A stretch of DNA of 64,000 bases from the NCBI GenBank assembly GCA_009760855.2, contig WPIO01000082.1, positions 250,001-314,000 of the forward strand, in the 5' to 3' direction. This stretch comes from Cristatella mucedo (lineage: Eukaryota > Bryozoa > Phylactolaemata > Cristatellidae). A model generated the notes under the pieces. The model saw only the letters and a list, made by a program, of their open reading frames with translations, did not search any database and had not been told where the DNA came from. Positions 10,367 to 21,800 of the stretch are shown here, piece after piece (positions within the stretch are counted from its first letter, which is position 1; every line of letters begins with the position of its first letter). Position numbers and translations under genes: made by a program.

Positions 10367-10563
10367 TGTACGCGATACCACACAGAACACCAAAGCGGTC
10401 TCAAAGACGTTTATTCACACGGACGCCGCAGCGGGCCAGTACGCGACTGCCCGCCCGATGTCCTAAACCTAACTCCCCGGGCTTTTGCCGACAGTTACTT
10501 ATATGCTATTTTCATAAATCGCAACACCGCATAATCCAACGGCAGTGTCATAATCTCAAAACA
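10367..10563 (-). repeat. 3' LTR
   Basis: It starts TG and ends CA on the minus strand and is preceded by the polypurine tract. It contains AATAAA in the middle third, the expected R-region polyadenylation signal. Confidence 0.8.
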
Positions 10564-10589
10564 GACACATTCCCCTTTGATCTCAAGAT

Positions 10590-11852
10590 CAAATTGGGCA
10601 ACAACAAAATAAGGCATTACAGCAGAGCAAAAATAATGCATGCCGCCCTGAACTGCCTTCTCATCTAGCACGAGGCTAGGTAACGGCCGCTCGGAGGAGG
10701 CAAGTGAAAGCACGGCCTTTGCTAACTTGCCCACAATGTATGGCACGAGCTTAGCCTGGCCATGTATCTTTCCACCGCGCCCGCCGCAAGTCTTCAATGC
10801 GGGACCAGTCTCTCCAACCGCACGGGGCTTCCGGGCATTCGCCATAACGCCGGCCGCTTCTGTCTTCTGGACTGCAACCGGTGTCGCCTCTCGCGTCGCT
10901 CGTGAGGCAGGTGCCTCGAGCCTCGGCTCCTGTACGACTGCCTTTATCAGCTCTGTTGGCCACTCCTGCGCCATTGCCTTCGGTCGCTCAGCGTATACCT
11001 GGCGCGCCTCCTTGATGGGCGTCTCGCTCACGTCTTCTTCCGGCCCCTCGCGCGCGTCTCCGCCACCAGCAGTTTGGAAACAGAGGCGACCCCAATGTTC
11101 GCCACCATCTGCTGCTGCCACTCCTCGGTCTTCGCCTCCGACAGCTCGGCAAGCATCTCGTGTGCCTTCTTGACGAGCGCCTAGCCCGCCTCCTAAGCGG
11201 CGCTTCACGCACTTTAGCCGACGCTAACGCTTCGCTCCGTGCCGCCGTCACCTCCGAGATGATTAGCGCCGACTCGCAGGCCACCGGCGCTGTTTCGCTC
11301 TCTACCAGTGCTTTCCCAGCCGCCACCTCTCTGGCAGACAGAGCTTTCTCTCTGGTAGACGCAGCCGTCTCTCGACCGGATGCTGCCGTCTCGCTCGCGG
11401 ACGCCGCCTCTGCAGGCTCTACCACAGTCTCTGCCGCCGCCTTCTACGGGCTCCACCGGTGTCTCAGCTGGCTCTGCCTTCGTCGCCAGGCACACCGTTG
11501 GCGATTGCTGCTGCTTCCGGTCGCTCTTGTCAGGCTCCTCAGTACGACAGGCGTTTACCGAATCCGAGCGCAGCAGCCATGCTTTACCAGCATCCCCTCC
11601 AGCCGCTTTTGTGCTATCGCCTCCGCTTTCCTGGCACTCTGCAAGGCCAACCGCCGAAGCCTCTCCTCACCTTCTGGGCTTGCGCACCGAGTCAGGAAGA
11701 GTCGCAGCGAACGTTAATGCACCGCCTGACAGGAACACAAATATGTACATGTGCCACACAGCTGGATCGACACCTCTTTCATTAAGCCTCCGCTCCGAGT
11801 TGAGCAGCCAGCTTACGAAGTCGCCCCTGACGTAATAGTACTCCAGCATCAT
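10590..11852 (-). pseudogene. Gag-like frame of the LTR element
   Basis: The minus-strand interior starts shortly after the 5' LTR with a Gag-like opening (MMLEYYYVRGDFVSWLLN, then FVFLSGGALTF), resembling the capsid N-terminal helices of Ty3/gypsy-type Gag. A later segment (near 11,290-11,400) is an Ala/Arg/Glu-rich repeat with a heptad-like unit (SGRETAAS, STREKALS, SAREVAAG), probably a coiled coil. The frame shifts between 11,667, 11,425 and 11,208, so the product is no longer continuous. No zinc knuckle was seen. GC content is well above the surrounding DNA. Confidence 0.5.
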
Positions 11853-11919
11853 CTCCTGGCGCGGGCCACTCTGCCGCTTCTGCCGAAGTAGCTTGTAGTT
11901 TGACGTGCTCTAAGTGGCA

Positions 11920-12116
11920 GGTACGCGATACCACACGGAACGCCGAAGCGGTCTCAAAGACGTTTATTCACACGGACGACGCAGCGGACCAGTACGCTAC
12001 TGCCCACCAGGCGTCCTAAACCTAACTCCCCGGGCTTTTGCCGACCGTTACTTATATGTTATTTTCATAAATCGCAACACCGCATAATCCAACGGCAGTG
12101 TCATAATCTCAAAATA
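11920..12116 (-). repeat. 5' LTR
   Basis: The same length as its partner at 10,367. The terminal dinucleotides are mutated here (TA... at one end, CC at the other), consistent with age after insertion. Confidence 0.8.
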
Positions 12117-12559
12117 GCGACGCTAGGCCACAGAGCCATTTCGTTTACGTCATAGCCGCTGTTAACCTTGTAGTTCGGCTAGTTACTTGTAGGTGCTACG
12201 CCAATACACGCAGGCACGCCGGCAGTAGCAGGAACGAAGGCGGCGACGAAGAGCGCTCATACATTGACATATCAAGTCCGTATCCATAATGCAGACAAAT
12301 CTATTTGAGACCAGCGGACGGTTACAGGCATTTAAGGCGTCACCGGCATTTATCCGAGTTGGCTGAGACTAGCACCGTCACGAGCGCTGCGTTTGCGGCC
12401 TAGTTCTTACCGGACGTGGAAGCCGCACATCGAGAGTTTGTAACAGAGCCCCCTCCGGATATTGAGGGCGAATCTGAGCGTCAACGGTGCACCGCCAGGC
12501 AGGCCACTGTAGCCCCCTCTCATTAACAATATGCTAACTCGTTTTTCTTAGAGAGAAGT
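12117..12559. other. No gene recognised
   Basis: No repeat or coding feature was recognised. It may be further decayed sequence belonging to the FXR-like remnant to its right. Confidence 0.4.
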
Positions 12560-12985
12560 GATAGGCTCTACTGAAAACGTATTCGGAATCTGCGTACCGA
12601 ACGAGCGCCGCCCAGTTCCTAGTCAATAGAGGCGAGGTTCGTCGACTATGAAGCCAAAGTTGAGATCACTCGGTGACAGACTGAGACTGCTGCTCAACAG
12701 ATTGGAGATTTTAAATTGTCGCCACTCTTTTTGAGGAGTCCGAATCTCTTCAGCGACGGAGGTCCACCAAGCAGCCTTCTTATTCACCAACGAGAAGGAG
12801 ACCGGGACGCCATCTGGAGACCATTCGGGCTGCACTTCGGAAGCTTCCAGCCCAGGAGGCATATGTAGGTCATGTAGAAATTATTGCTAGACTCATACCG
12901 CTCATACTGGAGAAAAACCTTGATGCTGCGTGCCGAAGAAAGCCGCCGCTCGAAAGAGGCTGTTAGCACCTCCACGTAAAAGCTT
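12560..12985 (-). pseudogene. Intronless FMRP/FXR-like Tudor-domain remnant
   Basis: The minus strand, read in two frames with one shift near 12,860, resembles the N-terminal tandem Tudor (Agenet) region of FMRP/FXR proteins. It starts VEVLTASF, has SIKVFLQYE and a PPG step at the usual spacing, then DGVPVSFS, KKAAWWTSV (the conserved WW) and IVDEPRL. Known members bind RNA and methylated ligands in neurons and germ cells. The animal genes carry introns in this region; none is needed here, so a processed pseudogene is likely. A stop follows at about 12,622. No KH-domain sequence was found beyond it. The alignment is from memory; a chance resemblance is possible. Confidence 0.35.
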
Positions 12986-13138
12986 TAATCCTTAATTTTT
13001 TAGAGCCCAAAGCTCCGAACCGAAGGCGCGCCGCCCACTAGCCCCTTTCGACCCATCCGCATATGCAGGAAGTTGTGCGTCCATTTGGAGAGCGTGAAGA
13101 CACAAAACGAAGGTGCACTGCTATGGCGGACCTCTTGG

Positions 13139-13314
13139 TGAGCCGTGGTGACGCACTAGGTAAGGTGGTAGATTTTCACGACCTCGGCCCGAGGTCACGG
13201 GTTCGAATCCTGTGTTGGGCGATCCTTTATCGCCGCTGTTAGCGGTGATAATATCCGTAAAGGATTTTCTGTCGCTATGCCAAAAGAGGCTGTTCAATCA
13301 GCTAGTATTTTTTG
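13139..13314 (+). mobile_element. SINE1 copy (tRNA-derived)
   Basis: A near-complete copy: a head with a box A-like TAGGTAAGGTGGT and box B GGGTTCGAATCC at 13,199-13,210, a body with an inverted GCGATCCTTTATCGC motif, and the family tail (GAGGCTGTTCAATCAGCTAG then TATTTTTT). Both pol III promoter boxes look intact. Confidence 0.8.
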
Positions 13315-15424
13315 AACCTGTGTAAGAACTATCTCTTTAGCGCATCTAAAAACACGATCACGATTTTAAAAAAAGGGTGAAAGGACCTTCTGCAACTGAC
13401 TCTACAAACTTTTTCGGCCGAAGGCACCTCCGCCGAGCACGCGCCGGTACAGAAACGACAAAATGCAGACGCCGAGGGGGCTTCAACTGGTGTATTTCGT
13501 CAACGCTCGCACCGTTACACCGCACAGCCGTTCTCCACTCCCTTCTGCTTCCCACTGCTTGCACCTCTCCAGGCAGTGACTCACCCTTGTAAAAACATTA
13601 ACTCATTTTACCATAATCCCGTATGACACAGAAACCAATAAAACCGTAGACTTGCAATAAGCCCTAAAACCACACGCTCCTCTGGAGAAACCACTCGAGC
13701 TGTTCGCCGAAGTCACACCGCTGCCTGGAAACAAGCTTAAGTCCATCTGCAAAATTGATATTCGCATTCTTGGTAGAACTTGAAGCTCCATAAGGAAGGC
13801 AGCCCGCCTGTAAGCCTCTCTAGAGTCACCCGTCTGCAAACAGGTTTTATATACCCGCTTGGCAAACCTGAAGATGCTCGCGAAGGTGCTATTGAGAATT
13901 CAGGAGCGTATGGAGGGGGTCGGGGCGGGGTAGCAGACGTCCTCATGGGTCTAGCTGAAGGAGCGCCGCTTTCGGCGGAGGTCGCGGGCTTCGGACTGGA
14001 CCAATGGGGGCACCGCCAGCCTCATTCTAGACGGCTTCCAAAAAGGGGTTTCCTGATTGCACTTGTTCGGTGCCGATTTGCACTCTCTGGTCAAGTGGGG
14101 TGCAGGCTAAAACGTGGTTGGGTTTGCCACAGACCAATAGCGAATTCGGGGTGATGAGCCACAAATTATTAAACGCGAGCGAAATTTGACGAGGATCGGC
14201 TGCGATGTCCCGGGTTTAGCGCGAGCTTCCGCATAAGATGGCGGAGGACGGCTGACTTCCGTGCGGATTTGTAGCAGCCTTGCTCACCACAACACACCCC
14301 GGTGCTACCCTCTTGTGACTCACCCATTCTCTCATTGATATGAATGCTTACGCCGCAAGAAGAATAAAGGCCGAGTCTTTTCTGTCCGTTCGCGCTAGCG
14401 CTCATGCTTCCGCAAGACAACGCGGGCGTGCATTATAATTAATGAAAAAAGGCTACCGGGTATTTCATCAGTAATAGCCGGAGTGCGGTCAGAAGAGGTC
14501 ACTCGTATTTCCTCCCGTAATTTGAACCCCGTCAAAAGTTGTGATGCAGCAGGAAGCGCAAGGAAACTGATCCTTCGACGCGCGGTAGCTGCCGAGATAA
14601 AAATGCACGCGTACCAATTACTTCCGTTTCATGTTCTTGGGAGTCGCAGCACCCATTACAGCATTAGAACTCAGCGGAACTAGAAAGCTGCAGCGACGCA
14701 AATAAATATTGCGAAAAACCACATATAAGGCGCACAGGTGTTCTACTTGTGAGTTTTGGAAGACGGGTTCCATACATTACTCGAGGTTCCAGCCAAGTTC
14801 ATCATCGCGCAGCTATCCCATTTAATTCATTTTCGCTAAAGATTATGATCGATAGCCTATTGGAGGGCGGCTGTAATCTGCCGGATCTGCCTTAGTGACT
14901 GGCCAGGAGCTTCGCCTTCCGTTCGCTAGATTTTTCTTGCTGCCGGTTGCGTAGCTGAGTATAGCGCTTGAGGACCAACTGTCACCAGACCTTAAGGCCA
15001 GCTGAATCTACCGTTCGTGCTCAGTAGCGCCGGACATTCCTGAGTGAGTCCGGTTCGCTGTTTGTGGGCTGTCGTCCGAGGATGACAGACCAGGGATCCG
15101 CAGTCAGCCCGCATACGGTGGACAAAGTTACAAAAGCGAAGGTTACGCTCGAGAACTTTTATGTCAACCTGGTTGCACAGCATTCGGAGCGTGAGAACAG
15201 GTAAGGATAGAGTGCTTTCAGGGTACCCAGCGGCATCTCGGTCCTAGATCTGCATGACGGCGAATGTGCATGTGAAGGGTGTGGGCTGGGACTTTGCGCA
15301 TAGCATTAAATCATTGTCGTTCGGATAGTGAAATTATGAGCCAGCTTTTTGAGCTCGCTACAACCGCCGTCTTGGATTGAGGCAAGAAAGAGATCAGAGA
15401 CCTCGTTGGTAATGTATGCTTGCA
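13315..15424. other. No gene recognised
   Basis: Several frames of 60-125 codons on both strands lack motifs, splice context or similarity to repeats in the window. Confidence 0.5.
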
Positions 15425-15605
15425 GCTCACTTTGACTGCTCTCCTGACTCAGCTATGCTTCTCACTCTGTCTGGGTTGTGTGCTATGAAGTCTATTGGCT
15501 ACATTATTCAGCCAAAAGTCGCTTAGGCTTTATGTAAACTATGGAAAACTAGTCTGGACAACACCCACTTAGTCTTTGCGACTTTGAGTTACGACGAGCC
15601 ACGAC
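15425..15605 (+). mobile_element. LINE-B 3' fragment
   Basis: It matches other LINE-B ends: CTGACTCAGCTATGCTTCTC, then TTGGCTAC, GCTTAGGCTTTATGT and ACACCCACTTAGTCTTTG in the same order as at 21,600-21,770. Confidence 0.65.
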
Positions 15606-18457
15606 TTAACCCGGTACTGTAAGCGGCCACCAGTGCAGTTGATGCGAGTTTTACCACGATCCTTGTCGTGTCAGCTGTAGCTGTAGCTTTTCTCGATTTC
15701 TGTTAGCCGCTGTTATCGCTGGTCGCTAGCAACCAAACGAATATGTTATGGCTATGAACGATAATCGTGTCGCCTCTGGCTGGTCGGCAAGTGATTAGCC
15801 CCGTTAGTCGGTTGGTACCACTTGCGTGTAGGATTTTCAGCCGCTACCTTTCGGGGCTGCTTTGTGGGTGTTCATTAAAGTGTGGTGACTCACTCAATGG
15901 ATCTATAGTTGCACTCTTGCATACTGCCAAACTTTAGCGGTTGTCTGGCATGACTTGCCCCTACCATGCAGTCGTCTCGGCATGTTACCTAATCGATCGT
16001 GAGTTACCACGAAGCTGCAGCGAACTTGACCTGCACTGCTTACACATGTGATGCACCAGTAATGGGCCAGCGGCATGGGACATGGTCCAGGCATTTCATG
16101 CTTGGCAGGAGCCAGGCATGCCCCTTCCTGATCGGTTCGAGGGAGGAGTCTGCTTTCCGTTCGGTATGGATATACACCGAATCTTTACGTCGTCCCATGT
16201 GCCGGAAGTTTTGTGGCTGCTGTACTTTTTACCGTGTGCCGGGCAATGACCGTACACCTGCGCAACAACAGCAGCCACCCTTGGTATTCCCACGTTGGCA
16301 AAGATGGTTCGAGACACGGCCAGAAAACTGCATCAGTCGGTTGCTACTGGCTCGGACCATGCCTGTGCATAATTTGCCACCTTTGTGATCCAAAGGTCGT
16401 GCCAGGAATCGCACCATCGTTGAGCACTCTGTCTGACACGCCAAGCGACCGGAAGGTCTCGTGTGCCACCACCACTGCACCCTGGCACTTGGACCGCCTG
16501 CTAACCGTATATGGCTGTAGCTGTCTGCTGCCACCACAGCTCTGCCGTCCCCGCTCTGCTGCCGTTGGAGCGTGCTAGTGCTGCTACCCGCTAAAGCCAG
16601 CAGCTTTGCTTTCCGCCGGAGTGTCATTGCCGAGGCCTCGTGGTGCCCGTGTTAACGCCGGAGCTGAGTGGCACTTTCGTGTGAACAGTGCCGTGCAGTG
16701 CAGTGCAGCAGCGACAGGCCTACTCTCAGAAGTAGTGATGTGTCTTTATCCCTTGGCAGTCGGCAGTGTGAGGGCGCTTGTGAAGCACCCGGTGTGTTCT
16801 CCAGCCCTTGCGACGATGTGGAAACCGAGCTGGATGCACCTGCGCCTTCTGTCTGATAGAAGGCCACATGCAGCAGTCGTGGCTTCGAGAAGCTGCAGAG
16901 GAAGGAGCCAGCAACCGGTCTCTCAGCCCTTATTCTTAGTTGGTCGTTGTGTACGGTCGCCTGGAAGGAGGCTGGTGGCTGCACGATGCTTTCGCTCGAC
17001 CCAAGGCGCCGCTGTCTTCAGGCACCACGCCTTCCCTAGCTGCTTCGTGCGCCTTCGGTTTGTTCGAGCAAGTCTGGTCTGTCACTTCCTTGTGGGTGGC
17101 TGCCGCTGTTCTCCGCTATCGTCCATGAATCGGGTAGCAGCAACTTTAGCGCCATGGCTTATCTTTACGATAGAGTGCCTGTATCAGCGTGGCGTGTACG
17201 TTCAATTGAGTGTCGCATTTGCCGTGCATGCACTTTTCTCTGCCGAAGCACTAGCTGGCGTGCTCGTGATGCTTCTGTCACTGCCGTCTGGGTGGGGGCA
17301 CGTTTCTGTGTTGCAGTTATACGCTGTAACCGTTTACTGTTAAGTAAATTCCCACCCATCACTGCACACGGGTCCTGTGCCTGTAGTTCTCTTGCGAATG
17401 CTCAGCAGCCGAATAGAGCACTGCAAGCCCATCGGGCCATTATCCCAGCAAGTGGAAGTCGATCGGAGCAAGCCCCGCGGCCGTCTAAAGCTGCACGTGG
17501 AGGTAACCCCGTGGAGGTAACAGGCGCAGCAAGACCAGCCTCGAGCCTGCCCTTTGTGCCCCACCCATGCACCTACCGCCCAGCCACCATCACACTGCAC
17601 AGCCAGCCGTCGGCTGTTATCGCATTAGTGCATCCATTGACGTGTTTTGACTCAAGAAGCAGGTTCCCGGAAATCGTCGATTGAGTAACCTACTACACTG
17701 AACTTGCATCAGCAGTCTGTGGTCTGCTCATGTGCTGCAGTGACCAGGGAATGATTTGTCAGTGGTGGGATTGCTGTCGACGAGATTGCCATTGCCTCTA
17801 GCTTACCTGAACATAACTCGTGTGTCATATTATCGCATGACTGCTGCCTTCTCGTTCCTGCAAGGGAAGAGCACTGAATTGCTGGCTTTCTGGCACCAAA
17901 GCAAGACAAGACTATCCGACCGGATGCTGCATCCATATGGGTAATGCATGTTTATGGCATTCGTATGGATAATACGTGTGTAGAAGTATGTATGTCAGCT
18001 CTCACTGCAAGTTAGCCCACTTAATAAAATAGGATTTGGAATTGGCTACCAGCTCTTATTCGACGAAGCCTATTTTCGTGTCTGCCCTTGATCGGCCCAG
18101 GCCATCGAAGGACTCCTACCCGGCTAGTCGAATTTCTCAGTATATTGCTGCCCCCATGCTAATAAGACCGCCATGTGCTGCCTGGTGTCTGGGTCAGAGT
18201 AGACCAAGACACGTGATGGTCACATCATTGATGCCATCCGAACAAATGTGATTATCCGAACAGAAATAGCTTCCTTGCCCTTTCTATTCATTCCATCTGC
18301 CCCACCCTCACTGGTGGAATGCCACAACACATATCGTGGATGAGTTTGCTCCTGGGTCTGAGCACATTGTACATCTTCGACCAGATGGCCCATGGTTTAT
18401 CGCATGCTTTATAGTAGCTAGGGCTACTGGAAAACATACGATCAGGACTCTCGGTTT
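15606..18457. other. GC-richer stretch, no gene supported
   Basis: Long overlapping frames (up to 245 codons at 16,606-17,343, plus strand) occur on both strands, as expected where composition lowers stop frequency. They are Cys/Ser/Arg-rich with no domain content. The missing 5' exons of the NDR kinase could lie here, but the conserved N-terminal motif was not found. Confidence 0.4.
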
Positions 18458-19042
18458 ATAATAATAATAATAATAATAGTAATAATAATAATGCACTTGA
18501 TAAAGTGCCCTCAGACAACTCAATCTCTCTCTAGGCGCTTTACATTTGCTGCAAAGGGAGATGCAATTGAATGGTAAGTAATATCGTGCTTGATAAACGA
18601 AGAAAATGAATAACATGGTTAGGGGTGACATGCACAGGGTCAGCATGCAAATGTGGTTAGTGGCAGCATGCACAGCGTCAGCAAGCATAAGCACATGAAG
18701 GACGAATCACAGGGACCCACTAAATGCTGTCCTAAATAGGTGTGTTTTTAAGTCCTTTTTAAATGTGGTCAGGTCAGGGGATGTTCTGACGCAGGTCGGG
18801 AGGGAGTTCCAGGCTTTGGGAGCATACGAAGTAAATGCACGGTCTCCAAAGGATTTGAGGTTTGTACGAGGTACTTGTGGACTGTTGGATTCCGAAAACG
18901 GGGTGGTACAATGCTTGGCCTGATGGGGTAGTATATTTGAGAGATAGGCTGGAGCCAAAGAATGAAGTGACCTAAAAGTGAGCAACAGAACATTGAAGTC
19001 GATCCGTTGCTTGACTGGGAGCCAGTGCATGTCGGCTAGAAG
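18458..19042 (-). mobile_element. LINE-A copy, 3' part
   Basis: It has an (AAT)n tail at 18,459-18,492, the 3' UTR, and a C-terminal RT-ORF end that is still open (HWLPVKQRIDFNVLLLTF to FRTAFSGSL). It is 5'-truncated at about 19,042. Confidence 0.85.
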
Positions 19043-19347
19043 TTATTGACTTGCATACAAGGATTTTTTAAGATCATGCCAATCTATCCAAGCCAAGGCC
19101 AAGTCAGTTCTTTAAAGCTTAGTCGAATTGAAAATGCACAGTTCAAAAAAATGCTTAGGTCAATCATCAACCTTCTCAACTGCTCCTAGGTGAGCACATT
19201 ACCCTGCGATCCTTGTGACGGTCTAGCAGAATGCCTGTCTCACTTTTTTGCCTGCAAAATACAAAAGATCAAGTAATCTATCGCTACGGTAGCACCCTCA
19301 CCGGGCTCCTCAGCCTTCGTTTCGCTTTATGTCAATATCCATCTTGC

Positions 19348-19498
19348 TGGGCCGTGATAGCCCCGGAGGTGCTGGCTCTCCACGACCGTTAGAATTCGTC
19401 TTTAGGTGATTCTTAATTTCCAACTGCAAGTGTTGGGGAAAGCTGTTAAGGCTCTTCTGCCGATAAAAGATGAGGCTGTTAAATCATTTAATATTTTT
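19348..19498 (+). mobile_element. SINE1 copy, degraded
   Basis: Head GGGCCGTGATAGCCCCGGAG, weak box B, and tail GATGAGGCTGTTAAATCATT. It abuts LINE-A sequence directly at its 3' end. Confidence 0.6.
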
Positions 19499-19499
19499 T

Positions 19500-19870
19500 C
19501 ATACCACCCATTAGCGGTCTTGTCTTGAAATTTGTCTCCCAGTCTAAGAAGATTGCTAGCCCTGTTTTACCTCTCATACTTACTGTTCTCCTTCTGAGAT
19601 GCATAGGTTTGCTGCTGCCTAGCATAACTAACATAGTACATATGTCTTTAGCCTTAGGTCTTGTCCCTGCATATTTCAAAAAGGCCATTGTTATTGCACT
19701 CATTAAGAAGGCAACAATAGACCAAGAGAATGTAAACAACTTCTGTTCTGTCTCGTGCCATTCTTATCAAAGACACTGGAGCATGTAGCAGCAGAGAAGT
19801 TAAAACTCTTGTATAAAAAATTTCAAACCTAGAAAGCAAGTTTCAGTCAGATTTAAGAATAAATCACCAC
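19500..19870 (+). mobile_element. LINE-A fragment, start of the RT domain
   Basis: It encodes the RT finger region (SLALGLVPAYFKKAIVIAL, then KKATIDQENVNNF), matching the same part of the copies at 30,515 and 63,256. It lacks the endonuclease region upstream, where SINE1 lies instead. Confidence 0.7.
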
Positions 19871-19909
19871 GAAGCGATGGCACTCTGGATGACAGCTACC
19901 TGTTGATAT

Positions 19910-20095
19910 CATAACCTCGAAACCTTCCACTCATAAGGCCTAAACCACTGTAATGCAGTGCCAGTGATGCCCCGGCAAGATGGCAGTCGTTCAAGAGGGA
20001 CTCGGTGATCACTGGTTTCAAACTGGTTTCAAATGCTGCCGAGCAATCCACGTGACCTAGCAGAGAGACTCAACCTGGTTTGGCCCAGTGAATAA
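19910..20095 (-). mobile_element. LINE-A fragment, inverted
   Basis: The minus strand matches LINE-A at the LGITGTALQWF region (CACTGTAATGCAGTGCCAGT on the plus strand). It lies head-to-head with the plus-strand fragment at 19,500-19,870 and may be part of an inverted insertion. Confidence 0.6.
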
Positions 20096-20124
20096 GTTCT
20101 GGCCGTTAATGAATGTCTTTAATG

Positions 20125-20245
20125 ACCGAGGTCAAGGTAATCATCTTTGACGACCGAGGTTATGGGCTCGAGCCGTGCTGCATATTCAAAGCGCCTAGAT
20201 AGAGATTCAATTCTTTTAAGCTGCTATGCAAATGAATTATGTATT
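20125..20245 (+). mobile_element. SINE2 copy
   Basis: Box B-like GACCGAGGTTATGGGCTCGA, then the LINE-A-like end AAAGCGCCTAGATAGAGATT and an A/T-rich tail. Confidence 0.6.
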
Positions 20246-20284
20246 ATATTAGCATATTAACCTAGGTGAGCATTTCTGAGAAGG

Positions 20285-20385
20285 TCGATGTACACTGACA
20301 ACAATGTAATCTATCTCAACCAGAAAGTCCACAAAGCCATAAGAACTAAGCGGGTGTTACGCAGAAGAGTTTTCTATGTCGCATT
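20285..20385 (-). mobile_element. LINE-B 3' fragment
   Basis: AATGTAATCTATCTC, GTCCACAAAG and GGGTGTTACGCAGAAGAGTT match the LINE-B end seen at 28,660 and 48,890. Confidence 0.6.
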
Positions 20386-21077
20386 TTCAAAGCATAAATA
20401 GCACCAAATCCTTTGCAATGCGTTGTCGATGTAATGGGGAATGCTTCAGCTGCTACAGAAGCTGTCGACAGAGATGAGTATGTAGTGGTTGTACCCAGGG
20501 ATTGTACCTAGAGGTGTGGTGCTTGAACGAAGGCTATGCGTCATTAAAGGGCTTGCCTGAAGCAGCGTTCATATTTGTCAAACTACGCTGCAGTGCAGTC
20601 GGCTGTGGTATATCGAAATTTATGTCTGAATATGTTCCGGGCAAGGCTTTTTGAGCAATGCTGTTGGTACCCTCTCAATTTGTCTAACGTCTGGCCTTCT
20701 CGGTCCGCCCTGATTAAACCAGGCGTGATTGATGAAAGTGCCCACGAGTAGCTTCATTGTAGCTTTATAGTAGCCTGTAGGTTTATCAGTGGGCCTTGTG
20801 TGGTCGACGTGCACCTTCCATCACTGAGGTTGGCCTTGTGTGAGCCCTGCTGCCAAGGTCAACTCACGGAAGAATCTTGCAAGTGTCAGACCAGCCTGCA
20901 GAGTGAGTCAGCTAAGTTTTCGTACAGAAGCAGCTGGGTCGTCCGAGGTTCGACCTCGGACAGTTGGCTTTGCAGAACTGCCTGTGCCAGTGTGATGAAC
21001 ATATATGGTTAAGCATACTTCTTTCCGAATGACTCTTTATTAAATGCAGATATGTGCTCAATTATTATAATTGAATA
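20386..21077. other. No feature recognised
   Basis: Unique-looking sequence without coding signs. Confidence 0.4.
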
Positions 21078-21215
21078 TAATTCATATGTTTAGCACCATA
21101 AGAGAACTGAATCTCTAATCAGGCGCTTCACGCTGCCACGGGGGGGGGGGGGGGCTCAAGCCTACGACCTCGGTTCGGGGCGAGCACCTTAACCACTGGG
21201 CCAAACCAGCTACAA
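21078..21215 (-). mobile_element. SINE2 copy, most complete
   Basis: Minus strand: box A region TGGCCCAGTGGTTAAGGTGC, box B region GGTCGTAGGCTTGAGC, then a C-run (a 16-base G-run on the plus strand at 21,138-21,153), and the LINE-A-like end GAAGCGCCTGATTAGAGATT. Confidence 0.75.
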
Positions 21216-21479
21216 TGTTGCTCTTGCGAAGTGGCCATGTCAACTACAAGCGAAACTCACTCATTGTAACCTAAGTAACTCAGCTATTATTCACCATTGT
21301 ATTGCGTATTGCTGCTATGGCAGGGGCAGCATAACGACTTTCGATTTGTGAGGGAGCAAGTTTACTTGACTGCCTGGAGCACTGAACTTCTGTAGCCAGG
21401 GCAGGCCAGCTGCCTGGGGGTGGCGGACTAGCTTTTTGGAAGACCAATTATTCTCTATTCCATATCTACTAGCAAACTG

Positions 21480-21800
21480 CTGCTCGCCAGTTTCAGCCTC
21501 CCCGGGCCTTCAGGTCTTGTATGGACAATAAATTCGCTGTTCAATTCCTTTGCTGAAAGACCGTTGGCAACAGCAGCTTTTGCTTTGCAGGTCCTAGACT
21601 ACTCACTACCTCAACTGCTCTCCCTACTCTGCTATGCTTCCCACTTCCTCTTTTTTGCGTGAGTTGAAGTCTGTTGGCTACGGAATGCGCACTGAAGCTG
21701 CTTAGGCTGTGAGTGCTCCATGCAAGACTCTCCTTCGTAGTACTCACACAGTCTTTGTGGCTTTTTGGAGTTCCAGACGGAGATACGTTACATTACATAG
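21480..21800 (+). mobile_element. LINE-B 3' part
   Basis: Similar to the copies at 28,654 and 48,875 in opposite orientation (TTCTTTGCTGAAAGACCGTT, ACTCAACTGCTCTCC, CTTCGTAGTACTCACAC). It ends with the family's short tail repeat (ACATTACAT). Confidence 0.7.

Larger units (their letters stand above)
10367..12116 (-). mobile_element. Short non-autonomous LTR retrotransposon with Gag-like frame only
   Basis: Two 197-bp direct repeats (10,367-10,563 and 11,920-12,116) differ at roughly a dozen positions. Read on the minus strand the LTR runs from TGTTTTGAGATTATG to GGTATCGCGTACA, with a TATA-like ATATAAG and an AATAAA in order. Just inside the 3' LTR lies a polypurine tract (CAAAGGGGAATGTG, minus strand of 10,566-10,579). 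The 1.36-kb interior has no protease, RT or integrase, only a Gag-like frame, so the element needed enzymes from another element. The flanks (GCGGC/GCGAC) give only a weak target-site duplication. The primer-binding site was not identified. Confidence 0.8.

Noticed and set aside
12241-12290. GACGAAGAGCGC as a candidate for the missing NDR N-terminal HEERE motif
   Set aside because: The surrounding residues do not match the family and there is no suitable donor.
13139-13314. Possible genuine tRNA genes at the box A/box B sequences
   Set aside because: The boxes recur in at least six copies with the same non-tRNA body and tail, so these are SINEs, and no cloverleaf closes.
16606-17343. Long plus-strand frame of 245 codons with overlapping frames on both strands
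   Set aside because: No motif, biased Cys/Ser/Arg content and equally long frames on the other strand suggest chance in GC-richer DNA.
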